Assembly: GCF_026191475.2 (NCBI RefSeq)
Contig: NZ_JAOSLC020000003.1
Span: 1,767,001 to 1,831,000, forward strand
DNA length: 64,000 nt
Direction: 5' to 3'
Source of the DNA: Polaribacter ponticola
GTDB lineage: Bacteria > Bacteroidota > Bacteroidia > Flavobacteriales > Flavobacteriaceae
Position 1 is the stretch's first letter, and each line of letters opens with the position of its first letter. The notes beneath the pieces were generated by a model that saw only the letters and a program-made list of their open reading frames with translations, did no database searches and was not told the DNA's origin. Of this stretch, positions 1 to 9,932 are shown one piece after another. A program made the position numbers and the translations under genes.

Positions 1-987
1 AATTCTCCACTATCATTTCCTAATCCGTTTGGAAATCTTTTAGAAGTTGATTGTAATAAAATACTTGTAGATGATACTGTAGATGCACAACAAAAAATAA
101 CTTTGGCATAAAATGTTTGCCTTTCTTTTGTTTGTGCGTTTATCACATTTACACCAATTGCTTTTTTAGAAGCATCATCATATAAAATTTCATACGCAAT
201 AGAATTTGGGCGCAAAGTCATATTACCAGTTTTTTGAGCTGCTGGTAATGTAGAAGAATTGCTACTAAAATAGGCACCTAAAGTGCAACCTCTCATACAT
301 TGGTTTTTGTGTGCACAAGTATGCCTTCCTTCGTGTTTTTTAGAGCCAGTAATATTTGCAAAACGACCAATAGTTAGTGTTCTGTTTTTATATTTTTTAT
401 GAATTTTAGATTTGAATTCTTTTTCAACAACATTTAATTCCATTGGTGGAGAAAAATAGCCATCTGGTAATTGAGGTAAATTTAATTTTTCTCCACAAAC
501 ACCTATAAATTTTTCTACATAGGTGTACCAATCATCAATATCTTTATAACGAATTGGCCAATCTACACCAAAACCATCTAATTTGTTTGCGTTAAAGTCT
601 AAATCGCTCATTCTTAGAGCTTGTCTTCCCCAAGTTAAAGAGCGTCCACCAACGTGGTTTCCTCTAATCCAATCGAATCTTTTGGTTTCGTTATAAGGGT
701 GTTTTAAATCATTTACAAACCAGTGTTTGGTTGTTTGGCGAGTTACAAAACCTGTTCTGGCTTGTTTGTGTTGTTTTTTATTATCTTCTATACTTTCTTT
801 GCCTCTAAAATCTAGTTCCCATTTTTTTATTGGCAGTTGGGTAATCAGTAATATGCTCTACATTTCTACCTCTTTCTAAAACAAGTGTTTTTAAGCCACC
901 TTCACAAAGTTCTTTGGCAGCCCAACCACCAGAAATTCCTGTACCTATAACAATGGCATCAAAAGTATTATTGGTGTTGTTTGGCAT
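1..987 (-). pseudogene. GMC-family FAD-dependent oxidoreductase, frameshifted and cut by window edge
   Basis: The start at 987 gives a protein opening with a flavin-binding Rossmann motif (VIGTGISGGWAAKEL, residues 13-27). This frame stops after 60 residues. The neighbouring minus-strand frame continues without a stop from about 820 down to position 1 and contains GMC-family sequence (RGNHVGGRSLTWGRQALRMS) and a Cys-rich stretch (CAHKNQCMRGC) seen in periplasmic sugar or sorbosone-type GMC dehydrogenases. The break falls in a run of seven T on the plus strand (822-828). A run of six or nine would restore the frame, and nine gives the residue spacing before the conserved Trp that relatives have. 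The C-terminal end lies outside the window. It follows the two-component regulator by about 95 bases on the same strand. Substrate is unknown; a role in sugar oxidation is only inferred. No signal peptide is evident. Confidence 0.8.
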
Positions 988-1082
988 TTATTTTAAACAA
1001 AATTATTTTTTTTAAAATTACCATTTAAGCCTTATAGTTAGGAGCAAAATTTAATCATAATAAGGGGTGTATTTCTTCAAAA

Positions 1083-4000
1083 TTAATTTTTAATTTCATC
1101 AGTATTATCGATGTTATAGCTTTTTAAATAATTCGTTATGTTATCAGATAAAGCAGCTTTGCTTTTAAACATTTTTGGCGTGACTTTAAATTGACTTTTA
1201 AAGTTTTTTGAGAAGTATTTAGGATCATTATAGCCAACCATATAAGCTACCTCAGAAATGGTATAATTGTACTTAACTAATAAAATTGCTGCTTTTTTTA
1301 AACGCAATGTTTTAATAAAATCTATAAGGTTTAATCCTGTTAATGATAAGCATTTTCTATACAATGTAGAGTAACTCATATTTAAGGCAGTTGTAAGTTG
1401 GTCTACTTTAAAGTCAGAATCGTTTAGTTTTTCTTTAATTACAGAAACTAGATTTTCTAAAAATACTTCATCTTGAGACTTTTCTATTTTTATCTCTGGT
1501 TTGCTAATTAATTCTTTTCTGTATTTAGAGATAATATTTTCTTTAGAAGCCAATATATTATTCACTTTCAATAATAATTCGTTGGTGTTAAAAGGTTTGT
1601 TTATGTATTCTATAGCTCCAGTTTTTAAGCCCTCTATTTTGGCTTTTGTAGAGTTTTTAGCGGTGAGTAATATTACTGGAATGTGTTTTGTTTGATTATT
1701 TTTTTTAAGTTTTTCACACATTTCTATACCATCCATTATAGGCATCATAATATCACTTAAAATAAGATCTGGTATGTTGTTTTTAGCAAATAAAAAACCT
1801 TCTTCACCATTTTCTGCTAAAAGAACATTAAAATTATCGATTAATAAATTTTTCAGAAAACTTTGGAGTTCAAAATTATCTTCTACAATTAAGATTGTTT
1901 TTTCTGATGGATTACTGTTTTTAGAATTTTCTAAATTAGGATGATTTACTTCTTTAATTTCATTGCTACTAAATGTTATTCTTTCTGAATCTGTATAATC
2001 TTTTTCCAAAATTGGTATTCTCACTGAAAAAGTGGTGCCTTCACCAATTATACTTTCTACCTTTATTTTACCTTTATGAATAGATACAAGTTCTTTAGTT
2101 AATGCTAAACCAATTCCCACACCACTTGCTTTTTTGCTTTTTTCTGATCTATAGAAAATTTTAAAAATTTTATTGAGTTCTTCTTCTTCTATTCCTTGTC
2201 CAGAATCTGAAACAAGAACTTTAATAAAACCTTTCTTATTTAAAGGAACTACAGAAAGTTGAACAATACCTTGTTTTGGTGTGAATTTAAAAGCATTTGA
2301 AAGTAAGTTATATAAAATATGCTCAAACTTTTCTTTGTCATACCAAGTGTCATCTATATTTTTAGAACAATTAATAGAAAAATCAATTTCTTTATTTCTA
2401 GCAAGTTCTTTAAATGATAAACAAATTTTTGATACATCTCTATGAAGATTATTTTTGGTAACGGATAGTTTTAATCTATTTAGTTTCTTGTTTTTTACTA
2501 AAGTTAACTCCCTAGCAATTCTAGACAACCTCATTGCATTGTTAGAAATAATATTTAAACGCTCTTTTAATAAAAGATTACCCTCTTTTTCTGCAAGTGT
2601 TATCATATTATCTATTGGTCCCAATATTAATGTTATAGGAGTTTGAATTTCATGAGACATTTTTGTAAAAAAATTCATTTTAGCATCATATAATTCGTTC
2701 TCTTTTCGTCTAATAATTTTATTTACTAGTAGTTTTTTTCTTAAAAAGTACCATTTTATGATTCCATATAAAAGTAAAGAGAATAGAATTAGGTATATAA
2801 AATATGCTAATGGTTTTTGTCATATAGGTTTATTTATTGTAATTTTTACTTCCTTTTTTGAGATCAATAAATTGCTATTCATTTCGTTAGCCATTATTTC
2901 TAGAGTGTAGTTACCTGGAGGGATATTTGTGTAGCTAGCTTCTCCTTCTGTATAAATTGTTTTCCATTCTTTGTCAAAACCATTTAATCTATATGAATAG
3001 CTAAAATTTGGATTCAAAATATTATCTATTGCTGAAAATTTAAAGGAGAAAGAAGATTGATCATTTTCTAAAAAAAAATCTTTTACATTAAAAGGTTCTG
3101 AGCTTATTTGATTCTTTAAAATTTCTTTGGCGGGTTTGTTTAGTACGTTTATTTCATTTATAAATAACTTAACATCAGATTTTTCTTTTTTAATTTTAGT
3201 AGGATCAAAATAATTTATTCCTTCGTTAGAACCAAAATATATGAAACCTTCTCTGTCTTTAAAAGAATTTCGGGCTCTATAGTTGTTATTTTGAAATCCA
3301 TCTGTAGTAGAGTACGTTTTAAGATTTTGAGTTTCTGTATTGTAATGATGAATACCATTGGATGAACTTATCCATAAGTTATTTTGATTTTGTGAAACAA
3401 TAGCACTTAACGGATAAGTGTTTAAAGATTTAATACTATTGTAGTTTTTATAAGTTTTACTAGTTGTGTTAAAAAGGAATAGATTTCCAAGATTACTTAT
3501 AAACCATAATTCGTTTTGCTTACCAAAACACATAGATCTTATTCCATTCACAATCTCTTTATCATCACTGCTGTAATTTGTAAAAGTAGATTTCTTAATA
3601 TTACTTTTATTTTCATTGAATCTAAACAATCCACCACCTAAAATACCGAGCCAAATATTTCCATTTTCATCTTCGGTAATACTTTCTAAAATACTCCCCA
3701 TTAAACCAATAGTGTTTTTTGGGTTAAAACTTGCTAAAAGACTTCTATTTTGGTTATAGATGCTAAAAGATACATTTGAGCCTACCCATATTCTATTTTT
3801 AGAATCTGTGAACACAGTTCTTACGTCTGTAGCTTTTTGGCTTTTATCATTGAGTATTTGAATTTTTGTAAACTTTTTTAGATTGGTATTGTAATACCAT
3901 AAACCATTTTTATAAGTACCCACCCAAATATTCTTATTAATATCTTCTGTTATAGATTGTACATAAAAACCATTATTTTTTTTGTTTAAGAAACTCTTTG

Positions 4001-5147
4001 TTTCGTCATTTTTAACGTCATATTGTGTGAGCCCAACTCCATCTGTTCCAATCCATAATTTCCCTGTACTGCTTTTGTAAACACTAAGCGTTCTCGTAAA
4101 ACCAGCGTTAATAGAACCATTGTGGTATTTTAAATCAGTATTTATTTTTGGAACTATGTCCAAAATTCCATAATTTGTAACAATCCAAATATTTTTATGG
4201 TTATCTTCATTAATATCAATAATAGTATTGCTACTTAGCGAAAAATTATTAGCAACGTCTTTTTCATAAATTAGTATTTCTCCTGTTTTGGATTTAATTT
4301 TGTATAAACCATCTCCATCTGTACCTGCCCAAATATTGTTTTCACTATCAAGAAAAAAACTGATAAAAAGCTCCTCTTTTACAAGCTTTATTTTTTCCTT
4401 AAAAAAGCTTTCTTGAATAAAAGTATCTTGTTTTATGTCATAAATAAGTAATCCAAAAGCCTCAGTACCTATCCATAATTTATTATAATTATCTGTTTGT
4501 AGTACAATTGGCCCTGGATAATCTGTATACGGTCCAACCAACTCGTTTAAACTTTTAGTTTCATTAGAATAACTATAAATTTTTCCTTTTGAAGTACTTA
4601 CATAAACTTGGTTGTCATTTCCAATTTCTATACTTTGTACTATATTATCAGTTCCATTAATATTTGGGATCGTTACAAATATTTCAGTTTTGTTATTATT
4701 ATAATTATAGAGTTGTCCAGTTTTTGTAACAAACCAAGCTTTATTGTTTTTAGTCTTAAAAATTTCTATTTGCTCTGTAAAATCTTTAAAAACACCTATA
4801 AATTTTCCTTTTTTTGAGGAGTACTTTGTTAATAATCCATTCTTAGAGCTAATCCATATATTCTTATTATCATCTGTTTCAATATCGTTAATTTGATCAT
4901 TTTCGCTGATTCTTGGAAATATTTTTGCTTTCTCAATCAGCTGATAACCATATCCATTATATTTTAAGATGCCATCTGCATAAGTCATCCATATATTTCC
5001 TAGAGAGTCTTGGGCGATCTGTTTAATATAAAAATTACTGTTTTTTATTTTTGGTACAATATGTTTAAAGTTAATACTTCTTTGACCTAAAAATTGCACT
5101 GAAACAAAAAGTAATGCAAAGAAAAAGATGTTATTTTTTAAATTCAT
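1083..5147 (-). pseudogene. Hybrid two-component system sensor/regulator (HTCS) with in-frame TGA
   Basis: This is a one-protein sensor kinase, response regulator and DNA-binding protein of the Bacteroidota HTCS type that senses glycan fragments in the periplasm. The start is placed at 5147, before a signal peptide (MNLKNNIFFFALLFVSVQFLG). Repeated propeller blades (motifs such as NIWIGT, LWIGTDGVGL, NIWLGILGGGL) are followed by a Y_Y_Y domain ending at 2823. Next come an in-frame TGA (2820-2822), one transmembrane helix (PLAYFIYLILFSLLLYGIIKW), HisKA with the phospho-accepting His in KMSHEIQTP, HATPase (GVGIGLALTKEL), a receiver with the Asp in SDIMMP, and a C-terminal AraC-type HTH. Reading stays in one frame throughout, so only a TGG-to-TGA change separates the halves. 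Without readthrough the kinase half would lose its membrane anchor and sensor. It is divergent from the GH109/SusCD locus, its likely target. Confidence 0.88.
2820..2822 (-). other. In-frame TGA splitting the HTCS
   Basis: The codon after NKPI reads TGA and is followed directly, in the same frame, by QKPLAYFIYL. HTCS proteins usually have Trp at this point just before the membrane helix, so a single G-to-A change at the third base would create the stop. TGA is a real stop elsewhere in the window, for example at the ends of the GNAT gene and of the gene ending at 61589. Confidence 0.8.
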
Positions 5148-5286
5148 AATATCAAATATTTGGTTTTTATTAAGTTCCACCAATGATTAACTCCAATGTA
5201 AATATATTGATATAATTTATCATTCTTATTCATAACATTTCTCGTTAGCCATATTAAATGTGTTGTTTTGGTCAAAAAGGAGTAAA

Positions 5287-5335
5287 ATATAATCAAAGAC
5301 AGGAAATCTTAAATCTTCCACTTTTTTGATTATAT
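5287..5335. promoter_or_regulatory. 11-bp inverted repeat in HTCS/GH109 divergent region
   Basis: ATATAATCAAA (5287-5297) and TTTGATTATAT (5325-5335) are perfect inverted copies, 27 bases apart. Inside lie a GGAA...TTCC pair and a direct repeat of ATCTT. It sits upstream of the candidate -7 element of the GH109 gene. It could be an operator for the AraC-type domain of the divergent HTCS, or simply a hairpin. No second copy was noticed in the window. Confidence 0.4.
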
Positions 5336-5364
5336 ATAGTTATAGCTAAATAAGAAAACCTTAT

Positions 5365-5372
5365 TATTTTTG
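5365..5372 (+). promoter_or_regulatory. Candidate Bacteroidota -7 element (TAnnTTTG) for GH109-SusCD operon
   Basis: TATTTTTG matches the Bacteroidota sigma-ABfr -7 consensus TAnnTTTG and lies about 50 bases before the GH109 start codon. No clear TTTG at the -33 position was found at the right spacing, which fits a promoter that needs an activator such as the HTCS. Confidence 0.4.
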
Positions 5373-5422
5373 ATAAACGTTACTCTTTCAATTTAAACTA
5401 CAAAAATTATTAAAAGCATCTT

Positions 5423-6793
5423 ATGAGTTCAAGAAGAAATTTTATTAAAAAAGCAACTTTTGCAACAGCTGGTATTTCAATGATTCCAAGTTTATCTTTT
5501 GGTGCCGATTCTAGCATTATTGGTAAGAAACAGAAATTAAGAATGGCTTTTATAGGTGTTGGTCAGCGTGGAGTAAATCATTTGACAAATGCAATGAAAA
5601 GAAAAGATGTAGAGATTGCAGCTATTTGTGATATTGACCAAAATCGTATAAAACAATCTTTAAAAGCTATTGAAAAAGAAGGATATAAAAAACCAAAAGT
5701 ATTTGGGAGTAATGACTTGGATTATAGAAATTTATTAGAATTAAAAGAAATTGATGCTGTAATTATTTCTACACCTTGGTTATGGCATACAAGAATGGCG
5801 ATAGATTCTATGAAAGCTGGTAAATATACAGGTGTAGAAGTTTCTGCAGCTAATACTATAGAAGAGTGTTGGGATTTAGTAAACGTACACGAAGAAACTG
5901 GTTCTCATTTAATGATTCTAGAAAATGTAAACTATAGAAGAGACGTAATGGCTGTACTTAACATGGTTCGTAACAATGTTTTTGGTGAATTATTACACTT
6001 TAGATGTGGTTATCAACATGACTTAAGAGGTGTGAAATTTAATGATGGAAAATCTGCTTATGGAAAAGGTGTTAAGTTTGGAGATGAAGGATATTCTGAA
6101 TCTGCATGGAGAACACAACATTCTTTATTAAGAAATGCTGATGTATATCCTACTCATGGTTTAGGGCCTGTAGCAGTTATGGCAGATGTAAATAGAGGAA
6201 ATCGTTTTGTTTCTTTAACTTCTCATTCTACTAAAGCTGTTGGTTTAAATAAATATATAGTAGATAATGCAGGTAAAGATCATCCAAATGCAAAGTTAAA
6301 ATGGAAACAAGGAGATGTTATTACTTCTACTATAGAAACTTCTAATGGAGAGACCATAATAATTACACATGACGTTAATTCACCACAACCATATTCATTA
6401 GGCTTTAAAGTTAAAGGTGCTCAGGGAGTTGCAGATTTTGATTATCATACAAAAAGAATTCATATAGAAGGCGTTACAAAAGGTCATGGTTGGGAAGGTA
6501 TGGAGACTTGGCTAGAAAAATACGATCACCCACTTTGGAAAAAATATGGTGAATATGCTGCTGGTGCAGGTCATGGAGGAATGGATTTTTTTGTAATGAA
6601 TTCTTTTGTTGAGTCTGCCAAACAAAATATTGCACCACCTATGGATGCTTATGATGCAGCAGCTTGGAGTGCAGTAACACCTTTGTCAGAATTATCGATA
6701 GAAAATAATGGTGAGCCACAAGATTTTCCAGATTTTACAAGAGGAATGTGGATAAAACGTAAACCTTATAATTGGATTAAAGATTCTTATTAA
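5423..6793 (+). CDS. GH109 alpha-N-acetylgalactosaminidase (NAD-dependent, secreted)
   Basis: The 456-residue protein belongs to the Gfo/Idh/MocA fold. It has the features of glycoside hydrolase family 109, which uses bound NAD to remove terminal alpha-linked GalNAc (A-antigen, mucin-type O-glycan core). The N-terminus has a Tat-like signal (SSRRNFIKKATFATAG, then a small hydrophobic stretch), so it is probably periplasmic or lipid-anchored. The dinucleotide motif GVGQRG is at residues 45-50. GH109-type blocks follow in order: DAVIISTPWLWHTRMA, GKYTGVEVSAANTIEECW, LENVNYRRDVMAVLNMV, GYQHDLRGVKFNDG, ESAWRTQHSLLRNADVYPTHGLGPV and HPNA. Length is normal for the family. It opens the first SusCD locus, divergent from the HTCS. 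A generic oxidoreductase is the alternative, but the blocks above are specific enough to favour GH109. Confidence 0.87.
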   Translation: MSSRRNFIKKATFATAGISMIPSLSFGADSSIIGKKQKLRMAFIGVGQRGVNHLTNAMKRKDVEIAAICDIDQNRIKQSLKAIEKEGYKKPKVFGSNDLDYRNLLELKEIDAVIISTPWLWHTRMAIDSMKAGKYTGVEVSAANTIEECWDLVNVHEETGSHLMILENVNYRRDVMAVLNMVRNNVFGELLHFRCGYQHDLRGVKFNDGKSAYGKGVKFGDEGYSESAWRTQHSLLRNADVYPTHGLGPVAVMADVNRGNRFVSLTSHSTKAVGLNKYIVDNAGKDHPNAKLKWKQGDVITSTIETSNGETIIITHDVNSPQPYSLGFKVKGAQGVADFDYHTKRIHIEGVTKGHGWEGMETWLEKYDHPLWKKYGEYAAGAGHGGMDFFVMNSFVESAKQNIAPPMDAYDAAAWSAVTPLSELSIENNGEPQDFPDFTRGMWIKRKPYNWIKDSY

Positions 6794-6845
6794 ACAACAA
6801 AAACTTAAATATAAAATAGATTTTTAATATTACTAATTGAAACTT

Positions 6846-9800
6846 ATGAAGAAAATATTAACTTTTTTGTTAATTCTTATATTTAGCACGAACTACATAC
6901 AAGCACAACAAAAAACAATTACAGGAACAGTAAAAGATGAAACTGGTGAATTACTACCAGAAGTTACTATAGTTATTAAAGGAGAAACAAAAGGAACAAC
7001 TACTGATTTTGATGGAGTTTATTCATTGAAAGTAGATGGGCCAAACACTGTATTAGTCTTTACTTATTTAGGTTATTCATTACAAGAAATCAAAGTAGGC
7101 AATCAAACAAAAATTAATGTTATTTTAAAAGAAGCAGCAGATCAATTAGATGAAATTGTTTTAGTAGGTTTTTCCAAGCAAAAGAAAGTATCCGTAGTTG
7201 GATCTGTAGCAACAGTAAAAGCCAAAGAACTAAAATTACCTACAAGTAATTTAACTCAATCTCTTGCAGGTAGAGTTTCAGGTATTATCTCAGTACAAAG
7301 ATCTGGTGAACCAGGTAGAGATGCTGCTCAATTTTGGATTAGAGGTGTAGCTACATTTGGTAGTTCTAACCCATTAGTGTTTTTAGATGGTATTGAAATT
7401 TCTTTAGCAGATTTAGGAACTATAGACCCAAATAATATAGAAAATTTCTCTGTTCTTAAAGATGCATCTGCTACAGCTATTTATGGAGCTCGTGGTGCAA
7501 ATGGTGTGATTTTAGTTGAAACCAAAAGAGGTAAAGCGGGGCCGCCTAAAATTAGTTTTACTTTTGAAAATTCATTTTTAGCTCCTACACAATTTCCAGA
7601 ATTTGCAGATGCTGGTACATTTATGAATATGTATAATGAGGCAAGAAGAAATCTAAACCCTTTTCTACCACCAAAATTTTCACAAGATAAAATACAAGGT
7701 ACTTTAGATGGTGGAAATCCTTATATATACCCAAATGTAGATTGGATGGATGAACTATTCAGTGATTTTGCCTTAAGAAGATATGGTAACTTAAATGTTA
7801 GAGGTGGTGGTGAATCTGTACGTTATTATATGTCTGCTTCATTTTATAATGATACAGGTATTTTAAAAGAAAATGATGTGAATAATTTTGATAATAATAT
7901 CAATCAAAAAAGATATAATTTTGTTAATAATATTTCAGCAAATGTTTCTCCAACAACAGAGTTAGAGCTTAATTTAAGTGCAGATTTAATAGATTATACT
8001 GGTCCAGCAGTAAATGCCTCTGGTATTTTCGGAAACGTTATAAATTCTAATCCTGTTAGATTTCCAATTACATACCCTTCTGAGCCTGGAAGTACGCGTA
8101 TTCATTTCGGAAACACAACTGGTGGTTTTGGACCAGGAAACACTTTTCCAAATCCTTATGCAGAATTAGTAAAAGGATATAAAGAAAGATTTACTTCTAC
8201 TGTTATTACAACTTTTAGAGTTAAAGAAAACCTAGATTGGATAACAGAAGGATTAAGTGCTAATGCGTTTGTTTCTTTTAAAAACTGGACAAGTAGCGAA
8301 ATAAATAGATCTTACAGTCCTTTCTTTTTTAGGTTAACAGATTTTGATGCAGCTGCAAATACTTTTACAACTGAACAAATTGGTCAATCAGGAAGAGATG
8401 CTTTAGGTCAATCAGGCGGAAATAATGGTGATAGACAATTTATGCTGCAAGGGTCACTTAACTATGCTAGAGAATTTGGGAAACATAATGTTACTGGTCT
8501 AATGGTGTATCAACAAAGACAATATAATACCAATATTGTAGGAGGTAGTGTTATAGGTTCTTTGCCAAGTAGAAATCAAAGTATTTCTGGTAGAGCAACT
8601 TATTCTTATGATGATAGGTATTTAGTAGAAGCAAATTTTGGATATAATGGATCAGAAAACTTTGCGGCTGGTAAACGTTTTGGTTTTTTCCCTTCTGCAG
8701 CAGTAGGTTACGTTATTTCTAATGAAAAATTCTTTGAACCACTTAAAAACACTGTAAGTCTTTTAAAATTACGTGCTTCTTATGGAGAAACAGGAAATGA
8801 TAGACTTCCAGGAAGATTTCCTTATACAAGTGAAGTAAATTTAAATGCAGGAAATGGATTTACATTTGGTGAAAACTTTAACAACAGTCGTAATGGAATT
8901 TTTATAAATCGTTTCGAAAATAGAGATATTACTTGGGAAGTTGGTAAAAAATATAATATTGGTTTTGATTTAGGTTTGTTTAATAAATTAACCTTAAATG
9001 TAGATTTCTTTAAAGAAAATAGAGAAGGTATCTTTCTACAAAGAAATACTATTCCTGGAACTCTAGGTGTTGGTAATACAAGACCATTTGCAAACTTAGG
9101 TGAAGTAGAAAATAGAGGTTTTGATGTTACTTTAGATTTTAATCACGCTGTTAATCAAGACTTCATAATATCTTCAAGAGGTACATTTACATTTGCTCAG
9201 AATAAAATCGTTTCTATAGATGAACCAGATTTAAGATACTCTTATTTATCAAGAGTAGGTAAACCAGTTAACCAATTATGGGGGCTTCAGGCAGAACGTT
9301 TATTTATAGATCAAGCAGAAATAAATGCAAGTCCTAATCAAACTTATACAACAGCATATTATCCTGGTGATATTAAATATACAAATGCTTCTTTTGATAT
9401 AGATGGTCAAAACCAAATAGATGCTAATGATAGGGTACCAATGGGGCATCCTTCTGTACCAGAAATTACTTATGGTTTTGGTTTAAACATTAGATATAAG
9501 AAATTTGATGTTGGTTTATTATTTCAAGGTGTAGCAAGAGTATCTTTCTTTATGAGTAATTTACAACCATTTGCTCAAAATGAACGTAATGTTTTACAAG
9601 CAATTGCAGATGATTATTGGTCAGAAGAGAATCAAAACTTAAATGCATTTTATCCTAGATTATCAGAAGTAGAAAATCAAAATAACATACAAAATTCTTC
9701 TTGGTGGCTAAAAGATGGATCTTATGTAAGATTAAAAAATGCTGAATTTGGTTTTCAATACAATAAACAAGTAAGATTGTATTTAAATGGGGTTAACCTT

Positions 9801-9908
9801 GCTACTTTCTCAAAATTTAAGTTATGGGATCCTGAACAAGGTGGTGGTAATGGTTTAGGGTATCCACCACAAAGAACAATTAATATTGGAGCACAAATTA
9901 ATTTATAA
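6846..9908 (+). CDS. SusC-family TonB-dependent outer-membrane transporter
   Basis: It imports oligosaccharides across the outer membrane with its SusD lid. ATG at 6846 is preferred to the TTG nine bases upstream because it starts directly at the signal peptide (MKKILTFLLILIFSTNYIQAQ). A carboxypeptidase-regulatory-like domain follows (ITGTVKDETGELLPEVTIVIKG, about residues 25-100), then the TonB plug (SLAGRVSGI, VLKDASATAIYGARGANGVILV), then a 22-strand barrel to the C-terminus. Length of about 1,020 residues is usual. It lies 52 bases after the GH109 gene and 24 before SusD, so it is one operon. The ligand is inferred from the neighbours to be a GalNAc-containing glycan or glycopeptide. Confidence 0.95.
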   Translation: MKKILTFLLILIFSTNYIQAQQKTITGTVKDETGELLPEVTIVIKGETKGTTTDFDGVYSLKVDGPNTVLVFTYLGYSLQEIKVGNQTKINVILKEAADQLDEIVLVGFSKQKKVSVVGSVATVKAKELKLPTSNLTQSLAGRVSGIISVQRSGEPGRDAAQFWIRGVATFGSSNPLVFLDGIEISLADLGTIDPNNIENFSVLKDASATAIYGARGANGVILVETKRGKAGPPKISFTFENSFLAPTQFPEFADAGTFMNMYNEARRNLNPFLPPKFSQDKIQGTLDGGNPYIYPNVDWMDELFSDFALRRYGNLNVRGGGESVRYYMSASFYNDTGILKENDVNNFDNNINQKRYNFVNNISANVSPTTELELNLSADLIDYTGPAVNASGIFGNVINSNPVRFPITYPSEPGSTRIHFGNTTGGFGPGNTFPNPYAELVKGYKERFTSTVITTFRVKENLDWITEGLSANAFVSFKNWTSSEINRSYSPFFFRLTDFDAAANTFTTEQIGQSGRDALGQSGGNNGDRQFMLQGSLNYAREFGKHNVTGLMVYQQRQYNTNIVGGSVIGSLPSRNQSISGRATYSYDDRYLVEANFGYNGSENFAAGKRFGFFPSAAVGYVISNEKFFEPLKNTVSLLKLRASYGETGNDRLPGRFPYTSEVNLNAGNGFTFGENFNNSRNGIFINRFENRDITWEVGKKYNIGFDLGLFNKLTLNVDFFKENREGIFLQRNTIPGTLGVGNTRPFANLGEVENRGFDVTLDFNHAVNQDFIISSRGTFTFAQNKIVSIDEPDLRYSYLSRVGKPVNQLWGLQAERLFIDQAEINASPNQTYTTAYYPGDIKYTNASFDIDGQNQIDANDRVPMGHPSVPEITYGFGLNIRYKKFDVGLLFQGVARVSFFMSNLQPFAQNERNVLQAIADDYWSEENQNLNAFYPRLSEVENQNNIQNSSWWLKDGSYVRLKNAEFGFQYNKQVRLYLNGVNLATFSKFKLWDPEQGGGNGLGYPPQRTINIGAQINL

Positions 9909-9932
9909 AATTTTTTATATAAAATTTATATT

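Noticed and set aside
2820..2822. Alternative genetic code with TGA read as Trp
   Set aside because: TGA is used as the stop of intact genes here (for example at 29901 and 61589) and Trp is written TGG elsewhere.
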